Part shown: positions 40,201 through 52,200 of the stretch, piece by piece
How the letters are laid out: every line of letters begins with the position of its first letter
How positions within the stretch are numbered: the stretch's first letter is position 1
Notes under the pieces: model-generated
Told to the model about the DNA's origin: nothing
Seen by the model: only the letters and a program-made list of their open reading frames with translations
Databases searched by the model: none
Source of the DNA: Diplolepis rosae
Taxonomy: Eukaryota > Arthropoda > Insecta > Hymenoptera > Diplolepididae
Direction of reading: 5' to 3'
Assembly (NCBI GenBank): GCA_030998225.1
Contig: JAPYXD010000677.1
Coordinates: 13,639,501-13,703,500 of the forward strand
DNA: 64,000 nt
Made by a program: the position numbers and the translations under genes

Positions 40201-43200
40201 AATTTTATTATTTACAATAAATGTATTTGCTTTAGTATTTGTATTTAGGATTGATACCAAAGACTGAAATTATTTTGGTATTGCCTCCATTGAAAAAAAT
40301 ATCATCAAACTTGAACTAATTTTGAGAAGAGAGTCTTACAGACAAGATTACCTGCTTTTAACTAAAACTAATCTGAAAAATGTGGTATATAGTTAAATAA
40401 AATGATTTATTTTACAAAAATTAACAATGCGATTGTCAGAAAACTTCAACGAAATTGTTTCTGAACTTTAAATATTTTCCAATCTTATCTGTAAGCTCTA
40501 TTTTGAATTTTAATAATAACAAAGAAAACATTTGTGTCAACTTTACTAAAGTGACTTGAAAGGAAATTGATATAGATGATATAGACATAGAGAGATACAC
40601 ATAAAGAGGTACAGAGAGATAGACAGACAGAGAGAGACTTTGTAAGAAGCAAACACGTACACTTACAATACACAATCAGTTATAGTTACAGTAAATATCT
40701 ATAGCAATTGATTCACAAAACATAATACGTGCCTAATATTTAATATTTTTACTCTGAAGAATATATACATTAGTACATTGTGCAACTAGGGAAAAAAATG
40801 TATTTTGCGAGTGTGAATTTTGATGCCCGAGCAAAGCGAGGATAACAACCACACGAGTAAAATAAATGTTTTTCCCGTGTTGCACACGATTTTTTTTCTA
40901 CTAGCGGGTCAGAAAATGGATTTGTTTGCCCCGCACGGGGCAATAAAGTCCACTTTATGGCCCGCTAGTAGAAAAATATAATTATATTTACACGGAATAC
41001 AGGAAATTTTTTTATCTGATATATCAAAGGCATAATACTTGAGAAAGTTTTTGGTAAAGATAGTTACTTAAATAAGTAAACTTTCATTACGTGAATTACT
41101 TTTGTGAAATAATTGATCTAACTATGGGAGATTAGAGCTTAATTTGGTTTTATATTGACAAAGTCTTTAATAAAATGTGATAAAAATACCAGACATTAGA
41201 TGGAATTAATAAAACTTCCTTACCCTTTATTTTTATTGGTTCAAAGACTTTGCAAATTTGTATAAAATTAATTATATATATAAAAGAGTATAATATCATT
41301 AAATCAGTAAATAATTATTTAATTTAGTCTATGTTTATGCCATCTTTTTTTGTTTAAAGTGAATCTTCAATAACAGCAGAGAACTTCCACGTCTTAAGGG
41401 GATCCGCTAACTTTAATATTTTTATTTCTATTTGTTGACTTTAGACCTTCCATACAATTTTTTTATTTTTAGTACCTTTATTTAGAAAGGTCTTAGGGTT
41501 TTTTTGGAAATTCCAGCACCTTCATGTATTTTTAAACTAAAAATGTTGAGTTTTTTGGGCATTTTTTGGACATTTAAAAAAAAATAAGGTGACATAACTG
41601 AAAAAAGTTACAAATAAAATAAAATTAAAATATCCCAAAATTTTATTTTATTCGCAACCTCTTTTCCAGTCATCGTACCTTATTTTCCATACCCAAAAAG
41701 TTGCTATACATTTTAAGGAACAAAATTTTTAAAAAATCATGACAGTTGGTTAAAAAAAAAAGTTATTCAATGTCTAAAAATTCCCAAAAAATTCAAAATT
41801 TTTAGTTTAAAAATTCATGAAGGTGCTGGAATTGTTATAAAAACCCCAAAACTTCTGTAAATAAAGGTACTAAACATAAAAAAAATATGTGGAAGGTCTA
41901 AACTTAAAAAATAAAAATAATAAAGGTGGCGGATCCCCTTAAGTGAATAAAAATTAATAATGTTTTAGACAATATCATTAATTATATTATTTACAATACG
42001 CGAATTGATTATTCGAAACTAATACCCATTTAGAATAGCAGCTACTTATTTTATCAATTATACTACAAATTATTATACAGTGGATTACTTTAATTAGGGT
42101 TTAACTAATTCAAGTAACAACTAGATATGTAGCTTTTTATGAGTTATGCATCAATAAGAATCGACAATTACTTTTTAAATATGAATACTTATTTGAAACA
42201 GTTTCAAATTTACAGAAAATACAGAAAGTTCTATACAGAAAATCTATTTTTATTTTCTAATAGTTTTTAATCAGTCAGATTAGACTGAAGCAGATTTAAA
42301 GAGTAAAATAAAAATCATCTAAATTTTGCATACATAAATACAAAATACTTTCTACTACCTTTGAAATTATTTTTTATGGTTTATCACAAAAATTAAGGTT
42401 TACAGCTATTTTAAGATATTTTTTATAAGTTAGAAATCAAAAGTTGTCAATAAGATCGTAAAATAATATTGAGAATTTAATCTGAAATCGATTATTTTAA
42501 TCTTAACATGTGTAGGGAAACGATCTTTCAATTTAAAATACATTTGAATTAGTTTAAAATATTTTAACTAAATATGGAATAAAAATGGGAATCAAATACT
42601 AAATTATATTTTTCATTGGTAATTAATGGACCTTTCAATAATAGTTTTTAAAGTTTCATCTTTTATTTAAGAACCAATCTCTTTATTTCTTCAATCTTTT
42701 ATTTCTATATTTGTCTTTTAATCTAAACTACTTTTCTATTTAAAGTAATATATTTTTATTTTAACAATTATTTGCTTTATTTAGAAATTAGTTGTTCTAA
42801 AGTCAGTAATGGAAAATGCACCGACATGCTGAACTTATACGTCGCAAAAAGGTTTATCAGGCTAACGAATATTTTCAACAAACTTTAATTGTGGATACTT
42901 CCGTGGTGCATTTTCTGCTGTGCTTTTTGCCCTGTGTGGACCTGTAATTTATTTTTTTCATATGGAATATTGTTTTGAAAACACGTCTATTTTACTAAGG
43001 GTACTTATAAAATTCAACTTAGTTAAGCTTATCTTAGTATGATACATATATGATGGAATTATGATGCATATGATAGTCAGCAAGGAACAACATTATGAGG
43101 ACCTTATTATTTTTAAAGGATATTTTATTACGGACTCAGATTTTTATGACTCTAGAAAATTTTAGAAACCGTGGACAAGTTTTGCAGGATATTTTAAAAT

Positions 43201-46200
43201 TCTATGTAGGAAATACCTAGAATTTTTAGTTCCCTAAGATATTCGACATATGTCTCAATATTCTATAAAGTCTCCATATTATCCACAATATCCATGGATT
43301 ACGAAATTTTCGTCCTGCGAACTATTTTGTAGAGTATTCTTGAAGCATTTTGTTTTTAAGGAATAAAGAATCTCTAGTACAACTCACACAATTTTTATTA
43401 CTTAGCAATTATTATTGTTTTTGTAATCGAAAATGAAATATGTGCTGAAAAAATACAAAACCTGACCATATGACTCAATTACAGCTTATGTTCCTGGTAT
43501 GATAATTTTTTTGTGCATAAAATATCTTTCGGAAAATTTGGAAGATGTTAAAGAATACATTAAAAGAAAAATCTCTTCAGTAGGCTTGACTAAAACTTTT
43601 GAAAATTTTCTAAAAACAAATTTTTCTACAAAATATTCAGAAAGATATTTTTTTCACAAAAACGTTATTTTACACGGATATATAATTCAAAATTTCAAAA
43701 ATTTGAAACTGTTCGAGCCCTGAAAATACAATAAAACGATCAAATTTGGACTGAAAAAGTTTCTTAAAATAAACGATCATGAGAAACTAATTGAAAAGGA
43801 GGAAAGAAAAATAAGGAAGGGGTTTGGGAAGGTTGCCTTCTTTTTTCTTTCTTCGTTTTTTATTGGTTTCTCATAATCGTTTATTTTAAGAAATTTTCTG
43901 GTCTAAATTTAGTCGTTTTTTTGTATTTAGAGGGTTCGAACAGTTTCAAATTCTAGAAATTTTGAATTATACTTTTGTTTGGATGTTGAGATGAATTTGA
44001 GTTTGTAGTGATACAGGTTCGAATCTAGTTTTGAACACGAATATATTAACTTATATATTTAGTCAAATGGTCAGATAGGTCCATGGCTTAAGGCTGTTTA
44101 AAAGTACCAAACAAACTTCACAGGTTTAAATTTTCAATAATAAATACAGAATTAGGAAAAGATATTTTATGAATTTAATTTTCAAAAATGTGTTATTTTT
44201 TCTAGGATAACTTTCATATACCTTTTTATTTAAAGATAAATAGTTGAAAGTGTTAAGGCCATGGGCCAACTAAAACACGTGACCAGATTCCTACTTTACC
44301 AGCATTTCACTTTGTGTTACTTCATTTCTATAAAAAATAAGGTAGGTATCTGAACATTTTTGTTCATAATTGCATAATTACGTTTTCTCAAAGAGCCTTT
44401 TTTTTAATAATTAGAAACATTTATGACCAGAGAGGCCTATTTTAGTGCATTATATTTGATTCTACAAAATTTCAGTTACCTATCTTATTTTTTAGAAATG
44501 AGGTTACACAGACTGAAATGCCGGTAAAGTAGGAATCTAGCCAAATATGATCCCTACCTTATCGACCCTTTTTTTCCTCTTTCACATTTCCACTTCAATA
44601 AATGAATTGTCATTCTATAATCTAACCGCATCACTGAAAATGTTTTTAAAGACTTTATGATGGTAATTTTATCTTTTCGAAATACGCTTTAAGGCCATGG
44701 ATCAACCAGATCACGTGACCAAATTCCTGAAAAAGTTCGTATAAGATCACATTCTTATTTTACAAAATGTCTTGCTGGAAAGGGCATAGCCGGGTTTCCA
44801 TGTGAAATCGGCCTTAAAACCAAATCAAATTTCGCATCAACCATATGGAAGGGGTTGGGCAAGAGATTATTTTGTCAAATTTTTAGATCATTATCTGCCA
44901 TTTTAAATGAGTAATGGCGGATTTTACCATTTTCGTTTTTTTCTTTTCTTAGCTAAACTAATCATGGGAAACTTTTGAAAAAAATCAGGGTTGTTTTTTC
45001 TAATAGAAGACACATTTGTAAATTTTTGCAGATTTTTTGATTATTCATTCTTTTTTTTTTTATGCATAATTCGCGATGCAAAAAATTGTGAAAATTTTTG
45101 AAGGTTCATGTTTGAATAGCTCGACCACTCTTTTGAATTATTCTATTCATTAGATACCAATCGATGATTAAAACAGGATTTTTGCAGATTTTTGCAAGGT
45201 GTGGACGGGGGTAAAAAAAAAACCATGAAAATACGCATTCTTCCACACGCAGAGAAAAGATCAGTAAAATTTACAGGAAGTTCGGTACTTATTTGGACAA
45301 CATGACTTTTCAGTAAATTTTACCAGAAGTTGAGTTCAATTAACAGATTTTCTGTACGTTTCACTCAGCGTCCAGTAAAATCTACTGAATACGAAAAATC
45401 CGAGTTAAGTTGATTGTACTGTACGCTAAGTGAATTGTACAGAAAATCTGTTGATTCAACTCAACTTCTTGTAAAATTTACTAAAAAGTCATGTTGTCCA
45501 AATAATTACCGAACTTCCTGTAAATTTTACTGATCTATTTTCTGCGTGCAACATCTTACTATCAAAGCACATTTTATAATAACAGTAGACAAATGAAAAA
45601 TACAATTTTATTTGGTAATCAATCTCTAACACGGTTTACTGCTGAAATTTTTGCAAAACCTTTGCAAAATATTTTGCGAATTTTTTTTGTTGCGAAAAAT
45701 CGAAATTGTTTTCATGCATTGTGAACAAATGGTTGATTGTCGTTATTCGCAAGTCGAAAGAGTGTTGCGAAAATTTAGTCCATTCAAAAAGTTTCCGTTT
45801 TATATATAAGTGGTATACAAAAAGTAAAATTGGTTTTCCTACAAAGTTACAGTTTTAAACGAAAACAGCGATCATGACTTATTTATAATTGAAAAAAAAA
45901 TGTTATGCTTGGAAAATGTTCAGCCTCTTATGGAGTATGTGCTATGAAAGTACAATGAACCGTCTATATTTGTATAAAAACTCGATGGTAGAAAAATATA
46001 TTTTTGTAGGAAAACCAATTTTACATTTTGTATACCACTTTTATTTAAAACGGACAGTTTTTGAACGGACTAAATTTTTTAATGGGCAAAACTTTATAAA
46101 AAAATGTAACGAAAATGTAAGTATTGCAATGCAAAATAACTACTAAAAATTGTTTGTTATCCAGAAATCAAAGTTAATTATTTATTTAATTTACGAGCTT

Positions 46201-49200
46201 TTCTTATTATTTTCGATGTCATGTATGATAAAATGAGTATATGTTATTTTTAACAAAGAGAAATTAATTTAACCTGTATATTCGAAAATTATTCAAGATT
46301 ACGAAAAGATATTTTTAGGAGCACTATTTCGACTTGCGAATAACGACAGTCAGCCATTTGTTCACAATGCATGTAAAAATTTCGATTTTTCGCAACAAAA
46401 AAAATTCGCAAAATATTTTGCAAAAATATCAGAAGTAAACCGTGTTAGAGGTTGATTACCAAATAAAATTGTATTTTTCATTTGTCTACTGTTAGTATAA
46501 AATGTGCTTTAATAGTAAGGTGTTGGAAGAATGCGTATTTTCATGGTTTTAATTTTTTTTACCCCCGTCCACACCTTGCAGAAATCTGCAAAAATTCTGT
46601 TTTAATCATCGATAGGTAACTAATGAATAGAATAATTCAAAAGAGTGGTCGCGCTATTCAAACATAAACAAAATTGCGTGCACAAATTTTCACAATTTTT
46701 TGCATCGCGAATTATGCATCAAAAAATTTTCAAAAATTTACAAATGTGTCTTCTATTAGAAAAAACAACTCTGATTTTTTTCCAAAAATTCCTATGATTA
46801 GTTTAGCTAAAAAAAGAAAAAAACGAAAATGGTAAAATCCGCCATTACTCATTTAAAATGGCAGATAATGATCTGAAAATTTGACAAAATAATCTCTTGC
46901 CCAACCCCTTCCATATGGTTGATGCGAAATTTGATTTAGTTTTAAGGCCGATTTCACATGGAAACCCGGCTATTCCCTTTAGAAAATACAACAGAAAATG
47001 ATAACGAACGTCTTTCAACTTCGTTTGAGTGAAAATTTTTCAAAAAATTTAACAGTGGACTGTAATTGTCAATAAGTTTTCAAATTTTTTTCAAAATCTT
47101 CCTTAGTGCTTTTTACCTAACCACTCAAAGTTTTAACTCGACCTCTCGAATAATGTGAAGATGCGAAGGACCAAAAAAAAGGTGTTGGTAAGGTAGGGAT
47201 CGGATACGTAAGACATGGTCTTAAATCTCAAATATTTAAAAAAGTGGAACATTATCATTATATTTAGTAGATTTTCTAATCAGTTAGACTCACCCTCTGC
47301 AAAAAGTTGTTTTTCTCCCATACGAGATAAAAAATGATGGTGGCATGCAATGTTGGAAATTGGTGACTTTCATATGACACAAAAAGGTGATACATTGATA
47401 AGATAATGATGGACACAACGGAGGTACAAAAAGCAGTTTCTAAAGCCGTAGAGCAAGATTAGTTGGATGAAGACGGCTAGCATGCTACTTACTAGCTTGA
47501 ACGGCAGTAGTGGATCGATGCGCGTATCGACTTTCGGAGGATGATTTGGATGGATCGACAGTCGCGGCCGCGACTGCAGCTGCAGTCGCAGGTGGATGGC
47601 CTGCAGCAGCCGTTTTGGGCTGAGCATGCTTGACACGCTCCAGCCTGACCGCAGCGGCAGCAGTGGTAGCTGAGATAGCAGTAGGCGGGTGATAGGCGAT
47701 CGAGTGATTCAAATGCTTAACCGAGGGTTTTACTGTGACGTTCGTGTTGGTAGTGGTACTTATGATGTTGGTGGTTATGGGTTTTGCATGATGAAGAGGG
47801 CGATGGGGAGGAGCATTGGTTGCGAGGAAGGCTAGAACATATCGTACAAATACAATAAGCAACTATTTCCAAAATTAAGTATATCGCATTTTCTACTAAG
47901 TCAATAACGCAAACAATAACAATCACACTACGCAATTCAGGACACCTCCAAAATATTGAATCCATCTTCAGATTATACCCACCGAAAACCTTTCTCTAAC
48001 TTTTTTCTCAAGAAGGAACATATCCATGGCGAAAGTATCGGATAGGAATTCATTCCGAGACAATCAGAACTATTTCGATTCATTACGATATCTGTATCCG
48101 AGCCAATGCAAATCATTCCGAACCAATCCGAAAAACGTTTTGTAACTCGTTTGATGAAAAACGGTAAAAAATCGATCCAACCTAATCCGAGGCAACTATC
48201 TGAATGAATCCGAACCAGTCGGAATAGTTGCCTCAGATTAAATCGGATTGGGTCGGATCAACTTTTTACCGTTTTTTATCAAACGAGATTCAAAATGTTT
48301 TTCGTATTGGCTCGGATACAGATATTGGAAAGAATCGGAATAGTTCTGATTGGTTCGGAATGAATTCCTATCCGATACTTTCGCGGGGGTGGTACTTGGT
48401 ACAATAAGCATGATAAAGTATATATTTTTGTCATAGAAAATTGAAACATAAAAACGGTTGAAGCAAAAGGAAGACAAATCTTCTTCAGCGGTAAAGTGAA
48501 ACAAAATAAAGTTGGAACAAAAGAGAGACAAATTATTTGAGCGGTAGAGCGAAACGATATAAAGTTGGTGGAAAAGAGCGACTCGGTTGTCCTGCTTTAA
48601 TGTCGGAGCAAAAGCAGGACAACCGAGTCGCTCTTTTCCTCCAACTTTATATCGTTTCGCTCTACCGCTCAAATAATTTGTCTCTCTTTTGTTCCAACTT
48701 TATTTTGTTTCACTTTACCGCTGAAGAAGATTTGTCTTCCTTTTGCTTCAACCGTTTTTATGTTTCAATTTTCTATGACAACAATATTTACTTTCCTTTT
48801 GCTCTAAGCGCCTCATATGGATGAAAAATATTGTACATGTCTTAGGCCTACACATAGAGAAAAGTTTTATTTTAATTTAAGAAATAGCTTTTTAATTTCG
48901 TTTCTTCAATTCAAAGTTTAAACACTTTTACAGTCCCTGGACATATGACTATACTCACTTTGTTTTTGTTGATCGCATAAAATCTCCTATTATTGACAAT
49001 ACGTATACTAAAACTTTTCCCTAAAAATAAAATTAAAGACTTTAAAATTATGCATAAAAAGACATCGAGATGAACTGTTTTTGTCAATTTTGGAAAATAT
49101 ATTGTGGAAAGAGTACAAATTTTATACCTTTCTTTAATTATGAATAACTTTAAAGATAATTGTTGTTTTTGGATGTTCTTCGACTCATCTTAAAAGTAAG

Positions 49201-52200
49201 TTTACGTGAAATCTAAAAAAAAATTCAAAATTTCAAGAATTCTAAACTGTTCGAACCCTTAAAATACAAAAAAAAGACTGAATTTGCATTCAAATATATT
49301 TCTTAAAGTATAAAATTATGAGAAAACCAACGAAAAAGGAGGAAAGAAAAAAGAAGGCCTCTTTTGTCTTTATTACACACAACCATTTACTTAAACAAAA
49401 AAAACTACTCGCCGACGTTTCGGTACTCTTCCAGCAACCTCTTTAAGGCTGAAATTCTAAAAAATGAAAAAATTATGTCACCTATCACCTTCCATGGGGA
49501 CAGGACGTAGAACCTTCTTCATGAACGAGTAGGTTTTTTGTTTATGTAAATGGTTGTGGGTAATAAAGACGAAAGAAAGAAGGGGTTTTGGAAGGTTGCC
49601 TTCTCATTTCTTTCCTCCTTTTTTGTTCGTTTTCTCATAATTGTTTATTTTAAGAAATACATTTTGGTCCAAATTTAGTCGTTTTTGTATTTTAAGAGTT
49701 CGAACAGTTTTGAATTCTTGAAATTTTGAATTGTATTTTTGTTTGGACGTTGAGGGGAGTTTGCATTAGTAGTGATACAGGTTCGAATTTATTTTTGAAT
49801 GTAAAAAAAGAGTGCCAAAAAATTATTCTTATTCTTCCCTAGATTCTGAAGCGCTCTAAACTTAGAACAAAAAAGGCGTAAAAATTGAAAAGATTCTTTT
49901 ACTCTAAAAAAGGATTAAAAATACATAAAAGTGAAAATTTTCTAGAAAAATGAAATATAATTATTTGCACTATTTTTCATGAATAAATTTGCAAGTTTGA
50001 ATTTATACGCATTTTTTGTTCTAAGTTCAGAACGCTTCAGAATCTTGGAAAAAATTAGTATAATTTTTTATCACGTTTTTTACACTTCACGTAAATTTAT
50101 CTTTAAAATGAGTCAAAGAACATGCAAAAACATCAATTATTTTAAAAGTTATTCATAATTAAAGAAAAGTTTGAAATTTTGAAATTTTTCACAATATCTT
50201 CTTCAAAAATGGACAAAAACAGGTCATCTTGAGGTCGTTTTATGCATGATTTAAAAGTCTTTCGTGTTATTTCTACGGAAAAATTTTAATATGCGTAATG
50301 TCAATAATACGAGATTTTATGCGATCAACAAAAACAAAGAGAGTATAATAATTTGGCCACGGAATGTGGAACAAATATAAATTTATTTGATTTTATGAAG
50401 TCACATTCTTAGCCTTTTTCAAATGAAAAAATTATTTTTTAAACATTATTTATTTGATTTAAAAAAATATTTTTTCGAATCAAATACAGTACTGTCAAAA
50501 ACCTAATAAATTATTTATTTAATTTTATTATCTTTGAACGAAGACAATTTTTTCTTTAAATTGAAGAAAATATTTCTGTGAGTCACATTACCTATATACT
50601 ATGATTTAATGAAAAAAAAAAATCAAGAAATTCTTTTGAATCAAAGAAACTTTTCTTCGACTGTATAGCAAATCTCGAATTTGTTTGATTCAAAGAAATT
50701 TTTTTTTAATCAAAGAAACTTTTTTCTGGGTGTAGGATTATATTTATATATATTTAATAAAATTGAAAGTATAGTGCCGGTTATATAGTATGTATAGTAA
50801 TCCATATTATGCTTATTGTTACTTGTACAATCAAATATGGTAAGGGTTACTATATGTATCGAGCTGGGCACAATACGTATAGTAATTCATAATTATTGAC
50901 GATTTCAAGAAATTTGAAATTATTTCAAAAAATCGAAAAGATTTTAACCATTAAAAACTACCAAATTGGGACAAAAATGAACCTTTAAACAAAAAAGGAG
51001 GAAAGAATAAAGAAGGCAACTATCTAAAATACCTTCCTCCTTTTTTTCGACCTCTTTTCATAAGAATAAAAAATAGATAAATATCTTGCCAATGTTTGTT
51101 TGGATTGAACGTTGATATGAATTTGAGTTTGTAGTGGTATAAATTAGAATTTTTTAAACAATTAATCCATAATTATACTTATGGTAGATCCTATGATATT
51201 TTATTTTTTGTATATTGTATTTTGTATTAGAGTTGAGAAGTATATTACGCATTTTTACCAAACAGAAGTTTCTAAAAAATTGGATCTCAAATATTTTGCT
51301 CGAGGCGCCCTGCTACGCACCTTCCCATGTTCTCAGTATCTTGTAATCCGACGTTATTTTATTTTAGAATCAGATTTGAATCAAGTCTTTGTCAGATTCA
51401 AGTACGATATTAGTTACTTTTTCTTGATAACTTCATCCTGGTTCTTCTAGATTCTTTCAATTAAAAAAATTGATTTTCAAAATACAAAATCAAGGAAATT
51501 ATGTGAGCATTTTTGTTTTTCATTGGGTAAAACATGGCCCAGCAAATGATATTCATCAAGATATTCTTAAAAACCGCGAATTCGCTATGTATATTAAGTA
51601 GAAAAAGCATGTTATAGCAAGACGTGTAATTTTCATATAAAAATCAGAATATCCAGATTTAAAATTTTTTTTCAGTATTTGAATATTAAGAAATGACTGC
51701 ATACCCAGTGGACACTCACAGTTGTTACCTATTTGTTATGTAACGTAAAGTGTCACAGTGTTACACTTTGAAACTTTATGTAACAGTTACAGAATTTCTA
51801 AACAGTTACGTATCTTGCTAAGCTACCGTGACATCTTCATTGAATTACTACATAACAATTGTCATTCGCCTCTGGGTATGATTTGATTTTCTGATGCTAA
51901 AAGTAATGTCAGAAGTTAAAACTCATTTTTGCAAGACATTTCTTTTGAATATAACATTTTACAGAGATATATTTGTTCGGGTCATTAATAAAAACTTTTA
52001 CACTTGGACTTGTATTCTATGGCAAATAAAGTTTATTAAAATATTAAAATTCGTATTAGCTTTTAGTCATTATGACGTGCGTTCTTAATTTTGTCAGCAA
52101 TACCTTATAGTAAGGTTCCTTGCCAGTGTTTCAAGCGCTCCACGTGAAGATTGGAGCTAGCGTACGCGTTGTTCGTGTGCTTTGTTAATTAATTATCTAT

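Larger units (their letters stand above)
44693..47220. mobile_element. AAGGCCAT-family element split by a 2.2-kb insertion
   Basis: Left part 44693-44778 (AAGGCCATGGATCAACC ... CAAAATGTCTTGCTGG) and right part 46981-47220 (AAAATACAACAGAAAATG ... GGTAAGGTAGGGATCGGA) line up, in order, with the continuous copy pair at 39497-40190. The sequence between them is a separate fold-back element. Confidence 0.75.

Noticed and set aside
44005..44030. GGTTCGAATCT resembling a tRNA B box (also near 49783)
   Set aside because: No A box, no cloverleaf, and it is a conserved part of a fold-back repeat family; tRNA or SINE not supported.
48238..48824. Frames beginning MSGRAKRYKVGGKERLG on both strands
   Set aside because: Identical on the two strands because the locus is a palindrome; no domain or splice context.
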